Positions 10,527 to 19,726 of a stretch of DNA of 64,000 nt are shown here, in pieces. The notes under the pieces were generated by a model. The model searched no databases and had not been told where the DNA came from. It saw only the letters and a program-made list of their open reading frames with translations. The position numbers and the translations under genes were made by a program. How positions within the stretch are numbered: the stretch's first letter is position 1; every line of letters starts with the position of its first letter. Source of the stretch: CAVQBL01 sp963710715 (lineage in GTDB: Bacteria > Pseudomonadota > Gammaproteobacteria > DSM-16500). The stretch covers positions 124,001-188,000 of the forward strand of contig CAVQBL010000016.1 in assembly GCA_963710715.1 (NCBI GenBank), in the 5' to 3' direction.

Positions 10527-11360
10527 ATGCCCGCTTCTTCAATATGGAAAGGCTATATTACTTTTGGATTGGTTAATGTTCCCGTCATCTTATATTCCGC
10601 AGAAAGAAAATTTGATATTCATTTCAAATTATTGGATAGCCGCGATCAATCACGAATTCGTTATGTTCGAGTGAATGAACACACTGGCGAAGAAGTTCCA
10701 TGGGAAAATGTCGCCAAAGGATACGAATACGATGAAAATAATTATATTTTACTCAAAGACAAAGATTTGAAAGAAATTGCTGGCGAACATTCAAAAACTA
10801 TCGATATCGAAGCTTTTGTCAATGCAAAAGATCTTGATTGCATGTATTTTGATAAACCTTATTATTTAGTTCCAGATAAAAAAGGTGACAAAGGCTACGT
10901 CATATTGCGCGAGACCTTGCGGAACTCTAAAAAAATTGGCATCGCAAAAGTTATTATTCACACGCGAGAATATTTGGCAGCTTTAAAACCCTACGGAAAT
11001 GCTCTTATTCTAAATTTGTTGCATTATCAACAAGAAATGAAAAAACCTTCTGAATTTGAATTGCCTTCTGAAAATCTCAAAACTTATAAAGTTTCTCCAA
11101 AAGAATTAGAGATAGCAAAACAATTGGTGGATTCCATGACGACAAAATGGAATCCTGATGAATATCATGATGAGTATCGAGACGCTTTACAAAAATGGAT
11201 AGAAGAAAGAATTCATCATGAAAAACCTAAAAGATCAAAAGCTAAAAAATCTCTGCATGAGCCTGCAAGTAATGTAATCAATTTTGTTGATTTGTTAAAG
11301 AAAAGCTTAAAAAATAAAAAACCTTCGCCCACTAAACAGCGAAAGCTAAGGAAAAAGTAA
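10527..11360 (+). CDS. ku: Ku, DNA end-binding protein of non-homologous end joining
   Basis: 277 residues from ATG 10527, preceded by AAAGGAC. The N-terminus SSIWKGYITFGLVNVPV is the characteristic start of bacterial Ku and fixes the start; an earlier ATG would add residues encoded by the R1 repeat. The Ku70/80 beta-barrel core runs to about residue 200. The C-terminal tail is Lys-rich (KPKRSKAKKSLHE, then KNKKPSPTKQRKLRKK), as in many bacterial Ku proteins. Bacterial Ku forms a homodimeric ring on DNA ends and recruits the polymerase-ligase LigD. No ligD is seen in this window, so its partner must be elsewhere or absent. Confidence 0.95.
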   Translation: MPASSIWKGYITFGLVNVPVILYSAERKFDIHFKLLDSRDQSRIRYVRVNEHTGEEVPWENVAKGYEYDENNYILLKDKDLKEIAGEHSKTIDIEAFVNAKDLDCMYFDKPYYLVPDKKGDKGYVILRETLRNSKKIGIAKVIIHTREYLAALKPYGNALILNLLHYQQEMKKPSEFELPSENLKTYKVSPKELEIAKQLVDSMTTKWNPDEYHDEYRDALQKWIEERIHHEKPKRSKAKKSLHEPASNVINFVDLLKKSLKNKKPSPTKQRKLRKK

Positions 11361-11402
11361 AGGAGAAACACAACGGTTCGATTGTTGTTGTCATTTTCGG
11401 TT

Positions 11403-11445
11403 TTTCCTTGTAAAATGGGATTGTAAATACCAATTTACAAGGACA
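11403..11445 (+). promoter_or_regulatory. Palindromic element just upstream of a DUF4143 ATPase gene
   Basis: Nine-base inverted repeat CCTTGTAAA (11406-11414) and TTTACAAGG (11434-11442), separated by 19 bases that contain a further TTGTAAA. It ends about 5 bases before ATG 11448, so it overlaps where a ribosome binding site would be. It may act as an operator or as an mRNA hairpin. A close relative lies at 59818-59860 in the other orientation without an ATPase gene. Confidence 0.65.
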
Positions 11446-11447
11446 AT

Positions 11448-12587
11448 ATGGAACGCAAACACTATATTAAGCGCATTGAAAAAGCCTTTGAAACTCACAA
11501 AGTTGTGGCTTTACTGGGTCCTAGACAATGTGGCAAGACAACACTGGCTAATGACTATATCAAAGATGAATACGAATCTATTAAAATAATAAATTACTTT
11601 GACCTAGAAAGAAATACTGATTTAGCTCGACTCGCTAATCCACAGTTAGCGCTTGAACCTCTGGAAGGGCTAATTGTAATCGATGAAATTCAGCGCATCC
11701 CAGAATTGTTCCCAACCATACGTGTATTAGTCGATCACACAAAAACTCAGCAATATTTAATTCTTGGCAGCGCATCTCGCGACCTCATTCGACAGTCCTC
11801 TGAAACGCTCGCGGGTCGGATCCACTATATTGAAACAACACCGTTCTCATATGAAGAAACACACCATATGGATCGTTTATGGTTGCGAGGAGGATTCCCT
11901 TTGTCTTATTTAGCTAAAACAGATGAAAGCAGCTATGTTTGGCGCAGACAGTACACGCAAACTTTTCTTGAAAGTGATATTCCCAATCTGGGCATAAGAG
12001 TTTCACCCATGGAGTTAAGACGTTTCTGGATGATGATGGCCCATTATCACGGCAATATATTGAATACATCAGAAATTGGAAATTCACTTGGATTGAATCA
12101 CAAAACAATACGCAACTACACTGATATTCTGGTCGGAACTTTTATGCTACGAGAGGTTCCACCTTGGTTTGAAAATATTTCTAAACGGCAAGTCAAGTCA
12201 CCAAAAATTTATTTTCGCGATAGTGGAATCTTGCACTATTTGCTGAACATTGAAAGTGATGAAAGTTTATATCATCATCCCAAGCTAGGATCTTCATGGG
12301 AAGGATTTGCACTTGAATCGATTATTAGACATCATGAAGCGTCTGATGGTGAATATTATTTTTGGGCAACACAAGCACAAGCTGAATTGGATTTATTAAT
12401 TATCAAAAATGGAAAACGCTTAGGATTTGAATTTAAATATACGGACAAACCTAAAATCACTAAATCCATAGCTATTGCCCTAGAAGACCTTAAATTGGAT
12501 AAATTATTTATTATTTTTCCGGGCAAAGAATCTTTTCCCCTAGCAAATCGTATTGATGCTGTAGGATTGGAAAATTATTTAACCTAG
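11448..12587 (+). CDS. AAA_14/DUF4143 family ATPase
   Basis: 379 residues. The N-terminal P-loop is GPRQCGKT (24-31) with Walker B VIDEIQ and the AGRIHYIETTPFS segment usual for AAA_14. The C-terminal DUF4143 domain includes WEGFALESIIR and ends in a nuclease-like stretch ELDLLIIKNGKRLGFEFKY (E...D...ExK arrangement). The function of the family is unknown; members are common, poorly conserved accessory genes. The start is fixed by the palindrome that ends directly before it. The stop codon TAG lies inside an R2 repeat that begins at 12583, so the last codons are shaped by that insertion. A second, diverged member is at 38131-39354. Confidence 0.9.
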   Translation: MERKHYIKRIEKAFETHKVVALLGPRQCGKTTLANDYIKDEYESIKIINYFDLERNTDLARLANPQLALEPLEGLIVIDEIQRIPELFPTIRVLVDHTKTQQYLILGSASRDLIRQSSETLAGRIHYIETTPFSYEETHHMDRLWLRGGFPLSYLAKTDESSYVWRRQYTQTFLESDIPNLGIRVSPMELRRFWMMMAHYHGNILNTSEIGNSLGLNHKTIRNYTDILVGTFMLREVPPWFENISKRQVKSPKIYFRDSGILHYLLNIESDESLYHHPKLGSSWEGFALESIIRHHEASDGEYYFWATQAQAELDLLIIKNGKRLGFEFKYTDKPKITKSIAIALEDLKLDKLFIIFPGKESFPLANRIDAVGLENYLT

Positions 12588-12635
12588 ATTCGGCAGTTAA
12601 ACCCTACTGCGAGAGGCTACTGCATTGAATCTAGG
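12583..12635. repeat. R2 interspersed repeat, single unit
   Basis: A 53-base unit bounded by CCTAGATTC and GAATCTAGG (9-base terminal inverted repeat). It shares the interior TACTGCGAGAGGCTACTGCA with the copies at 43620-43782 and 52339-52387. It supplies the stop codon of the preceding ATPase gene. Confidence 0.8.
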
Positions 12636-12705
12636 TTTAACCTAAAAGTGAATTATTGTCTGTGGATTTCATATCTTTCAAGCATACCGTAGTGACATTT
12701 TCTTT

Positions 12706-13773
12706 TTACCGCAACCTTGCCAACGCCATCTCCGCAGCAATTTCATTGGTAGCGCGATTTTCTTTTTCAGAACGAATGAAAATATTCATTGTAGTATTGT
12801 AAATATCACTCACCTGTTCAATTGCTTTTTTCTCATTTGCATGGTCATAAAGCGCAGCAACGAAAATAATTCCACCTGCATTAATGACGAAATCCGGAGC
12901 GTATAAAATTCCTCGCTCTTTCAGTAGCATACCAAAATGCTGATGTGCAAGTTGATTGTTTGCTGCACCTGCAACAATTGGAACATTTAAGCGGTTGATA
13001 GTAACTAAATTTAATATGGAACCCAATGCGCAAGGCGCAAACACATCCGCTTTAACATCATAAATAGCTTCCACATCACATGCTTTGACACCAAACTCTG
13101 TCACACAGCGTTGCAACGCTGATGCATTAACATCACACATCGTAAGCTTTGCGCCACGTTCAGCTAATTGCTTTGCTAGAAAATAACCCACATGCCCTGC
13201 GCCTTGAATTGCTACATGAACGCCATCTAATTTTTCTTTGCCTAATTTAAATTTAACCGCTGCTTCAATTGCGCGGCGCACGCCAAACGCTGTTTGTGGA
13301 GAAGGGTCACCGAAGGCAGAAGTACATGTCACATAAGGTGTTCTACGTGCAATAATATCCATGTCAGCTGCACTTGTACCACTATCTACCGCGGTAATGT
13401 AGCGCCCCCCCAAGGAATGCACAAAGTCACCAAACGCTTCAAAATAAGCCTCTCGATCTTTTATTACTTTTGGTTTCATGAGCACGGCTTTTCCGCCACC
13501 ATGCGCAAGATTACTTGCAGCTGATTTATAACTCATCATAAAACCCAAGCGCAATGCATCTTCCATTGCTGCATCCGTTGTATCATAGGAAATACACCGA
13601 CAGCCGCCAATTGCAGGGCCATTTTTTAAATTATGAATAGCAATAATGGCGCGTAAACCCGTTGCATGATCCAATTTAACATGCACCTCACCAAAATTTA
13701 GAAACTCTGCGTAACGAAATAAATGATCAAGATCGGTATGATGCTTTTTTTGGTGAGAAGTATGCTTTTGCAT
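12706..13773 (-). CDS. Glu/Leu/Phe/Val dehydrogenase (leucine dehydrogenase type)
   Basis: 355 residues from ATG 13773, which has AGGAG seven bases upstream; an in-frame extension above it has no such site. It has the substrate-binding segment around GGGKAVLMKP with the catalytic Lys, the AVDSGTSAADMD segment, a Rossmann motif GAGHVG, and the conserved NAGGIIFVAALY near the C-terminus. Known family reaction: NAD-dependent oxidative deamination of branched-chain or aromatic amino acids to 2-oxo acids. The length fits leucine/phenylalanine dehydrogenases, not hexameric glutamate dehydrogenase. The choice between Leu, Phe and Val cannot be made from sequence alone. It lies downstream of atpC on the same strand, 48 bases away. 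Confidence 0.88.
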   Translation of the reverse strand: MQKHTSHQKKHHTDLDHLFRYAEFLNFGEVHVKLDHATGLRAIIAIHNLKNGPAIGGCRCISYDTTDAAMEDALRLGFMMSYKSAASNLAHGGGKAVLMKPKVIKDREAYFEAFGDFVHSLGGRYITAVDSGTSAADMDIIARRTPYVTCTSAFGDPSPQTAFGVRRAIEAAVKFKLGKEKLDGVHVAIQGAGHVGYFLAKQLAERGAKLTMCDVNASALQRCVTEFGVKACDVEAIYDVKADVFAPCALGSILNLVTINRLNVPIVAGAANNQLAHQHFGMLLKERGILYAPDFVINAGGIIFVAALYDHANEKKAIEQVSDIYNTTMNIFIRSEKENRATNEIAAEMALARLR

Positions 13774-13821
13774 TTCTACTCCTGATTTAATTTTTATGCT
13801 TTTCGTCGCTTCCATGTTTGG

Positions 13822-14253
13822 TTATTTTACTCGCTTCTTTAAACGTTTAATTGCATCAATCTGTGCGATTGCTTCTGCCAATTGTGAAGCCGCTTTTGCA
13901 AAATCAATTTCGGAAATTTTTTCAGCTAAGCGTTTTTCTGCTTGTTCTTTGGCTGCAATAGCTGCAGCTTCATCAATATCACGCGCACGGATTGCTGTAT
14001 CCGCTAAAACAGTTACGATAAAAGGTTGTATTTCTAGCATGCCGCCTTTAGAGACATAAAAAACTTCTTCTTCTTTATTCGGCAGAATAACTCGTACATT
14101 GCCTGGCTTAAGCGTTGTCAATAATGGCGCGTGACCAGGTGCAATACCCAGCTCACCGAGCTCACCAGTAACAAACACCATGTCTGCTTCGCCAGAGAAA
14201 ATCTCAGCTTCAGCGCTTACAATGTCGAGTCGTAGAGTCACTTGTTGTTCCAT
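13822..14253 (-). CDS. atpC: ATP synthase F1 subunit epsilon
   Basis: 143 residues from ATG 14253 (MEQQVTLRLDIVS). An upstream ATG in the repeat region gives a non-family N-terminus and is rejected. LDIVSAEAEIFSGEADMV and LGIAPGHAPLLTTLKPG are the conserved N-terminal beta-sandwich motifs, and a helical hairpin rich in Ala, Glu and Lys forms the C-terminal inhibitory domain. Last gene of the atp operon; it is separated from atpD by an R1 palindrome. Confidence 0.95.
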   Translation of the reverse strand: MEQQVTLRLDIVSAEAEIFSGEADMVFVTGELGELGIAPGHAPLLTTLKPGNVRVILPNKEEEVFYVSKGGMLEIQPFIVTVLADTAIRARDIDEAAAIAAKEQAEKRLAEKISEIDFAKAASQLAEAIAQIDAIKRLKKRVK

Positions 14254-14275
14254 AAATTTAGTTCCACGTTTAGTC

Positions 14276-14384
14276 CTCGTCATTGCGAGGAGCGCTTTTT
14301 GCGACGAAGCAATCCAGAAGAACGTTGCAATGTTCCCTGGATTGCTTCACCTCGCAAAAGGCGCGAGGTTCGCAATGACGAGCC
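14276..14384. repeat. R1 palindromic repeat between atpD and atpC
   Basis: Inverted arms CTCGTCATTGCGAGGAGCG and CGCGAGGTTCGCAATGACGAG, with CAATCCAG and CTGGATTG inside. It fills the intercistronic space of the ATP synthase operon. On the transcript it would fold into a long hairpin just before the atpC start region. Confidence 0.85.
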
Positions 14385-14407
14385 GGCGTCAATGACGGCG
14401 TAACTAG

Positions 14408-15781
14408 TTACAAAGATTTTGCTTTTTCTACCGCTTCATCAATTGAACCTACCATATAAAACGCTTGTTCAGGCAAGTGGTCATATTCACCATTTACAAT
14501 TCCTCTGAAACCGCGAATGGTTTCTTTGATGGGAACATAGCGACCAGGTGTGCCGGTAAATATTTCAGCGACAAAGAAAGGTTGTGACAAAAAGCGCTGA
14601 ATTTTACGCGCACGTGTCACAGTTAATTTATCTTCTTCCGATAATTCATCCATACCTAAAATTGCAATGATATCTTTTAATTCTTTGTAACGTTGCAATG
14701 TTCTTTGCACGGAAAGTGCAGTGTCATAATGCTCTTGTCCAACGATTAATGGATCCAATTGACGACTCGTCGAATCCAATGGATCAATCGCAGGATAAAT
14801 TCCGAGTTCCGCAATTTGTCGCGACAATACAACAGTTGCATCTAAGTGCGCAAAAGTAGTTGCAGGTGATGGATCCGTTAAATCGTCTGCAGGTACGTAA
14901 ACAGCTTGCACTGAAGTAATAGAACCTTTTTTGGTTGAAGTGATACGTTCTTGTAACGCACCCATTTCTTCAGCCAATGTGGGTTGATAACCTACTGCGC
15001 TCGGAATACGACCTAATAACGCAGATACTTCTACACCTGCGAGCGTATAACGATAAATATTATCAATGAATAACAATACGTCGCGACCTTCATCACGGAA
15101 ACTTTCTGCAATTGTTAAACCAGTGAGTGCAACACGTAAACGGTTACCCGGTGGCTCATTCATTTGTCCATAAACCAGAGACACTTTATCCAATACTTTG
15201 GATTCTTTCATTTCGAGATAGAAGTCATTACCTTCACGAGTACGCTCACCCACACCAGCAAATACAGAATATCCACTGTGTTCGATAGCAATGTTACGGA
15301 TAAGCTCCATCATGTTTACTGTTTTACCTACACCCGCACCACCGAATAGACCCACTTTTCCACCTTTTGCAAATGGACATACAAGATCAATAACTTTAAT
15401 GCCGGTTTCGAGCAATTCTTCTGTGGTTGCTTGCTCAGCAAAACTGGGTGGCTGACGATGAATCGGTAAAAGTTCAGCGACAATTGGGCCTGCTTCATCA
15501 ATCGGTGTACCTAACACGTCGATAATTCTGCCCAATGTGGGTTTGCCAACAGGAACTTCGATAGGTTTATTCGTATTTTTCACGGACAAACCACGTTGTA
15601 AGCCATCGGTACTTCCCATGGCAATGGTACGCACCACGCCATCACCTAATTGCTGTTGCACTTCAAGAACTAAATTCTTTTTCTCTACTTTGAGAGCATC
15701 ATAAATTTTTGGCACTGCATCCCGTGGAAATTCCACGTCTACAACTGCACCTATAATTTCTGCGACTTGGCCTGAGCTCAT
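14408..15781 (-). CDS. atpD: ATP synthase F1 subunit beta
   Basis: 457 residues, full length. Walker A GGAGVGKT is at 147-154, and the DELSEED region and the nucleotide-binding segment LLFIDNIYRYTLAGVEVSALLG are present. Start MSSGQVAEIIG with AGGGGA upstream. This is the catalytic subunit of the F1 hexamer on the cytoplasmic side of the inner membrane. One small oddity: LFIDNIYRYTLAG has Tyr where most bacteria have Phe (NIFRFT). Confidence 0.98.
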   Translation of the reverse strand: MSSGQVAEIIGAVVDVEFPRDAVPKIYDALKVEKKNLVLEVQQQLGDGVVRTIAMGSTDGLQRGLSVKNTNKPIEVPVGKPTLGRIIDVLGTPIDEAGPIVAELLPIHRQPPSFAEQATTEELLETGIKVIDLVCPFAKGGKVGLFGGAGVGKTVNMMELIRNIAIEHSGYSVFAGVGERTREGNDFYLEMKESKVLDKVSLVYGQMNEPPGNRLRVALTGLTIAESFRDEGRDVLLFIDNIYRYTLAGVEVSALLGRIPSAVGYQPTLAEEMGALQERITSTKKGSITSVQAVYVPADDLTDPSPATTFAHLDATVVLSRQIAELGIYPAIDPLDSTSRQLDPLIVGQEHYDTALSVQRTLQRYKELKDIIAILGMDELSEEDKLTVTRARKIQRFLSQPFFVAEIFTGTPGRYVPIKETIRGFRGIVNGEYDHLPEQAFYMVGSIDEAVEKAKSL

Positions 15782-15810
15782 TTAGAATCCCCTATATTAA
15801 AAAATCATAC

Positions 15811-15915
15811 CGTCATTGCGAGGAGTGCTCTTTACGACGAAGCAATCCAGACGGCACAACAACGTTCCCCTGGATTGCCACGCCCTGCAAAAAGCGCAGG
15901 GCTCGCAATGACGAG
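15811..15915. repeat. R1 palindromic repeat between atpG and atpD
   Basis: Inverted arms CGTCATTGCGAGGAG and GGGCTCGCAATGACG, with GCAATCCAG and CTGGATTGCC in the middle. It fills the gap between atpG and atpD, and its right end runs up to the atpG stop codon at 15916. Confidence 0.87.
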
Positions 15916-16779
15916 CTATACCGCCGCCGCACCCGCAACAATCTCTGTCAACTCGCGAGTAATCGCTGACTGACGCGCTTTGTGATAAACCAATTCCAAC
16001 CCTTCAATTAAATCTGCTGCATTATCTGTCGCATTTTTCATTGCTAGCATACGCGCAGCTTGCTCACACGCAATATTTTCAATCACACCCCGATACACTT
16101 GGGATTCAATATAGCGCTTTAATAATTCATCCAACAAAAATTTAGCATTATCCGGTTCATAAATATAATCCCAATAATGTTTTAGTTTTTCATTCTCAGC
16201 AGGAATAATCGGTAAAACTTGCTGAACGATTGGATCTTGTTTCATTGTGTTAATAAATTCATTTGAGCAAAGAAACAATGCATCAATATGACCTTGACGA
16301 TACGCTTCAAGCATCACAGTCACAACGCCAATAACATCTGCCAATTGCGGTGCATCGCCTAAATGATCCGCTTGCGCTGCAACTTTTCCACCGAAACGCC
16401 TAAAAAATGCTTCGCCTTTACTACCAATTAAACACAAATCAATATTCGTTCCTGCTCTTTTTGAATCTTTAATATGACCCAGCACCGTCTTTAGCAAGTT
16501 AGTATTAAGTCCACCGCACAACCCTCGATCTGTGGTTACTATTATATAGCCAACGCGTTTAATTTCCCGTGTTTGCAAAAATGCGTGGTGATATTCGGGA
16601 TGGCCTAGCGCCACGTGACTAATCACTTGCAGGATTTTTTTTGCGTAAGGTTTAGCGTGGTGCATACGTTGCTGAGCTTTACGCATTTTACTGGCAGCAA
16701 CCATTTCCATCGCACGCGTAATTTTCTGCGTGTTCTTAATGCTGCGGATTTTAGTGCGTATCTCTTTCGCTACGGCCAT
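15916..16779 (-). CDS. atpG: ATP synthase F1 subunit gamma
   Basis: 287 residues. The N-terminal helix motif IRTKIRSIKNTQKITRAMEM and the C-terminal KNATDNAADLIEGLELVYHK region are the conserved coiled-coil of the central rotor shaft. TTDRGLCGGLN is also diagnostic. It lies 12 bases after atpA and is followed by an R1 repeat before atpD. Confidence 0.97.
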   Translation of the reverse strand: MAVAKEIRTKIRSIKNTQKITRAMEMVAASKMRKAQQRMHHAKPYAKKILQVISHVALGHPEYHHAFLQTREIKRVGYIIVTTDRGLCGGLNTNLLKTVLGHIKDSKRAGTNIDLCLIGSKGEAFFRRFGGKVAAQADHLGDAPQLADVIGVVTVMLEAYRQGHIDALFLCSNEFINTMKQDPIVQQVLPIIPAENEKLKHYWDYIYEPDNAKFLLDELLKRYIESQVYRGVIENIACEQAARMLAMKNATDNAADLIEGLELVYHKARQSAITRELTEIVAGAAAV

Positions 16780-16791
16780 GGATTTTTTACC

Positions 16792-18342
16792 TTACCACGT
16801 GTTGTTTTTCTTAAATGTTTCAAGGATAGATCGCAGTGATTTTGCAACATCTTCATTGTAATCACCCGATTTATTAATTTTTTCGATAAGTTCTTTGTGA
16901 CTACCATGTGCAAAATCCAACAAATCATGTTGAAATTCTTGAACTCTATTGAGAGGCACATCATCCAAAAACCCTTGATCGACAGCAAACAAAATAACTC
17001 CCATATCTGCAACAGACATAGGCGAATATTGTTTTTGTTTCATCACTTCCATAATACGTTGACCACGTTCAAGTTGCTTACGTGTAGTCTCATCCAAGTC
17101 TGACATAAATTGCGAGAATGCAGCGAGTTCACGATACTGAGCAAGCGCTAAACGTACACCACCACCCAGTTTTTTAATAATCTTTGTTTGCGCTGCACCA
17201 CCTACACGTGATACGGATAGCCCCGCGTTAATCGCTGGACGGAAACCGGAATTAAATAGATCTGTCTCTAAGAAAATTTGTCCATCAGTAATAGAGATAA
17301 CGTTAGTGGATACAAACGCGGATACGTCTCCACCTTGAGTTTCAATGACAGGCAATGCAGTCAATGAACCGGTTTTTCCTGTTACTTTTCCGTTTGTCAT
17401 TTTTTCTACGTATACTGCATTCACACGCGCAGCACGTTCCAATAATCGTGAATGCAAATAAAAAATATCACCCGGATAAGCTTCACGACCTGGAGGACGA
17501 CGTAACAATAATGAAATTTGTCGGTAAGCCCATGCTTGTTTAGTCAAATCATCATAAATAACTAATGCATCTTCACCTTTATCGCGGAAGTATTCGCCCA
17601 TGGTGCAACCCGAATAAGGTGCGATAAATTGTAACGCAGCAGCTTCAGCGGCAGATGCAACAACAATAATGGTGTGACTCAGTGCATCATGCTCTTCTAA
17701 TTTACGCACAATGGTGGCAACGGAAGATGCTTTCTGTCCGATAGCAACATAAATACATTTTACTCCCGTGTCTTTTTGATTGATGATGGCGTCAATCGCA
17801 ATGGCTGTTTTACCTGTTTGTCTATCACCAATAATCAATTCGCGTTGACCGCGACCGATTGGTACCATAGCATCGATTGACTTCAATCCAGTTTGTAAAG
17901 GTTGGGTAACGGGTTGCCGAAAAATAACACCGGGAGCCACTTTTTCAACGGGCGATGTCATGGTTGCAGCAATAGCACCTTTACCATCGATGGGATTTCC
18001 TAACGCATCAACTACACGACCTAATAAAGCTTCTCCCACAGGAACTTCAAGAATGCGGCCCGTGCATTTCACAACTTGACCTTCTGCCAAGTTATCTGTT
18101 CTTCCGAGAACAACAGCACCGACTGAATCGCGCTCTAAGTTAAGCGCCATACCGAAAGTGTGGTCAGCAAATTCAACCATTTCACCTTGCATGACATCCG
18201 CTAAACCATGAATACGTACAATGCCGTCTTTAAGACTGACGATTGTACCTTCCGTGCGAATTTCTGCACCGATATCAAATTTTTCAATACGCTGTTTAAT
18301 TATCTCACTAATTTCTGAAGGGCTTAATTGGGTATGTTGCAT
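16792..18342 (-). CDS. atpA: ATP synthase F1 subunit alpha
   Basis: 516 residues, full length. Starts MQHTQLSPSEISEIIKQRI; non-catalytic nucleotide site GDRQTGKT is present, as are the PGREAYPGDIFYLHSRLLER region and the visible GGAAQTKIIKKLGGG motif. It lies 19 bases after atpH. The N-terminal helix binds subunit delta at the head of the enzyme. Confidence 0.98.
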   Translation of the reverse strand: MQHTQLSPSEISEIIKQRIEKFDIGAEIRTEGTIVSLKDGIVRIHGLADVMQGEMVEFADHTFGMALNLERDSVGAVVLGRTDNLAEGQVVKCTGRILEVPVGEALLGRVVDALGNPIDGKGAIAATMTSPVEKVAPGVIFRQPVTQPLQTGLKSIDAMVPIGRGQRELIIGDRQTGKTAIAIDAIINQKDTGVKCIYVAIGQKASSVATIVRKLEEHDALSHTIIVVASAAEAAALQFIAPYSGCTMGEYFRDKGEDALVIYDDLTKQAWAYRQISLLLRRPPGREAYPGDIFYLHSRLLERAARVNAVYVEKMTNGKVTGKTGSLTALPVIETQGGDVSAFVSTNVISITDGQIFLETDLFNSGFRPAINAGLSVSRVGGAAQTKIIKKLGGGVRLALAQYRELAAFSQFMSDLDETTRKQLERGQRIMEVMKQKQYSPMSVADMGVILFAVDQGFLDDVPLNRVQEFQHDLLDFAHGSHKELIEKINKSGDYNEDVAKSLRSILETFKKNNTW

Positions 18343-18361
18343 AATTCATTACCTTAAAAAG

Positions 18362-18904
18362 TTACTCTATAAAATCCATTAATCTGGTTAATTTGCCACG
18401 AACGGTACCATCAATCACTCTATCACCCACACGAACCATGACACCACCGAGTAATGCAGGATCCACTTTACACTGCAAATCAATTTGTTGTTTTAAACGC
18501 GCATGCAGCGCTTTACTCAACTTTTGTCTATACACTTCATCCAGCGGAATAGCAGAAAAAACTTCAACCGTAACCATTTTTTCTTGTGCTTCACGGTAAG
18601 CACTAAATAAATCAGCAATATCGGGTAGCACTGGTAATCGTTTGTAAACTGCTAGCAAACGAATGAAATTCTTTTTTTCCGTATCCAGTTGTTCCGATTT
18701 CAACACATCAAAAAATATTTCTGCTATTTGATTTTGTGTGACCTTTGGACTCGTCAAAAGCTCTGTCATCAATTTATTTTGCACGATAGTCGCTGCTGTT
18801 TTTAACATTTTTTCCCAAGACGCAAGCTCTTTTTTTGCCAATGCATATTCAAATGCAGCAAGGGCGTAAGGGCGAGCTATCGATGTCATGCTTCCTGTAT
18901 TCAT
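18362..18904 (-). CDS. atpH: ATP synthase subunit delta
   Basis: 180 residues, usual length. IARPYALAAFEYALAKK at the N-terminus and the C-terminal KVDPALLGGVMVRVGDRVIDGTV are the two diagnostic delta/OSCP motifs. It joins the peripheral stalk to F1. The start overlaps the end of atpF by 4 bases. Confidence 0.97.
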   Translation of the reverse strand: MNTGSMTSIARPYALAAFEYALAKKELASWEKMLKTAATIVQNKLMTELLTSPKVTQNQIAEIFFDVLKSEQLDTEKKNFIRLLAVYKRLPVLPDIADLFSAYREAQEKMVTVEVFSAIPLDEVYRQKLSKALHARLKQQIDLQCKVDPALLGGVMVRVGDRVIDGTVRGKLTRLMDFIE

Positions 18905-19372
18905 ATTTCAGCAACAAACTTATCAAGTAATGCACTCTGTGCAGAGGCATCTAAATTACGTTGAATGATTTTTTCAGCACCGGCAACAGCTAAAGTTGCT
19001 AATTGTTGTTTGAGCGCTTGCCTTGCTTGATTCACTTGCAATGCAATGTCCTCTTGCGCACGAGTCAAGAATGCGCTTACTTTCTTCGCGAGCACTTTCT
19101 TTTGCTTCTTCGATGAAATGCGCTGAACGTTTCTGCGCTTGATCAACTAATTGCGTTGCTTCTTGTTGCGCGTCACGAATCATGGCCAATGCTTTATGTT
19201 TAGCCTGCTCTAATTCGCGTTTGCTGTTCTCCGCCGCTTCTAAACCAGCAGCAATTTTTTTCTCACGTTCATGCATTGCCTTAGTAATCGGTGGCCACAC
19301 ATATTTCATGGTAAACCACACTAAAAGTGCAAACGTGATGAGCTGGCCAAATAAGGTTGCATTAATTTCCAT
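18901..19372 (-). pseudogene. atpF: ATP synthase Fo subunit b, split by a one-base frameshift
   Basis: The first frame (from ATG 19372) gives a normal b subunit start: MEINATLFGQLITFALLVWF membrane helix, then a charged helix to EESKRIL. It then runs into non-family sequence. The correct continuation TRAQEDIALQVNQARQAL...DKFVAEI is in another frame ending at 18901. On the coding strand the junction reads ATTCTTGACTCG. Removing one T gives Ile-Leu-Thr-Arg and a normal subunit of about 156 residues. The extra base is the A at 19067/19068 on the plus strand. The gene is essential in an otherwise complete operon, so a sequencing or assembly error is the simplest reading, but real decay or recoding cannot be excluded. 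Confidence 0.88.
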
Positions 19373-19387
19373 GCTTGATACCTCTTG

Positions 19388-19690
19388 TTAACCTGTCACC
19401 GTTTTTGTCGTTGCACCCATGACTGCACCTAAAAGTGGGTTTCGGGTTGCAAACAATAAAAACAAGCCCATGGCAATTGAAATAACCGCAAATGCGTCAA
19501 CGAGACCCGCAACAATGAACATGCGCACTAATAACATGCCAGAAAGTTCAGGTTGTCTTGCAACACCTTCTAAAAATTTTCCGCCCAATACACCAAACCC
19601 AATTGCGGTACCTAAAGATGATAAACCCAGCAACAAACCTACAGCCACTGCAGTAAACCCTTGTACTTGACCTACTATACTTGCGTCCAT
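19388..19690 (-). CDS. atpE: ATP synthase Fo subunit c
   Basis: 100 residues, two membrane helices joined by the polar loop FLEGVARQPEL. The second helix MLLVRMFIVAGLVDAFAVI carries the proton-binding carboxylate in the usual place (Asp of VDAF). The N-terminal extension MDASIVGQVQGFTAV makes it longer than E. coli subunit c (79 residues), which is common in Legionella-like bacteria. AGGAGG-type site (ATTTTAGGAGGAAAG) directly upstream: the strongest in the operon, fitting the multi-copy ring. Confidence 0.96.
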   Translation of the reverse strand: MDASIVGQVQGFTAVAVGLLLGLSSLGTAIGFGVLGGKFLEGVARQPELSGMLLVRMFIVAGLVDAFAVISIAMGLFLLFATRNPLLGAVMGATTKTVTG

Positions 19691-19726
19691 CTTTCCTCCT
19701 AAAATAAAATTTCAAAAAATTTTGTT

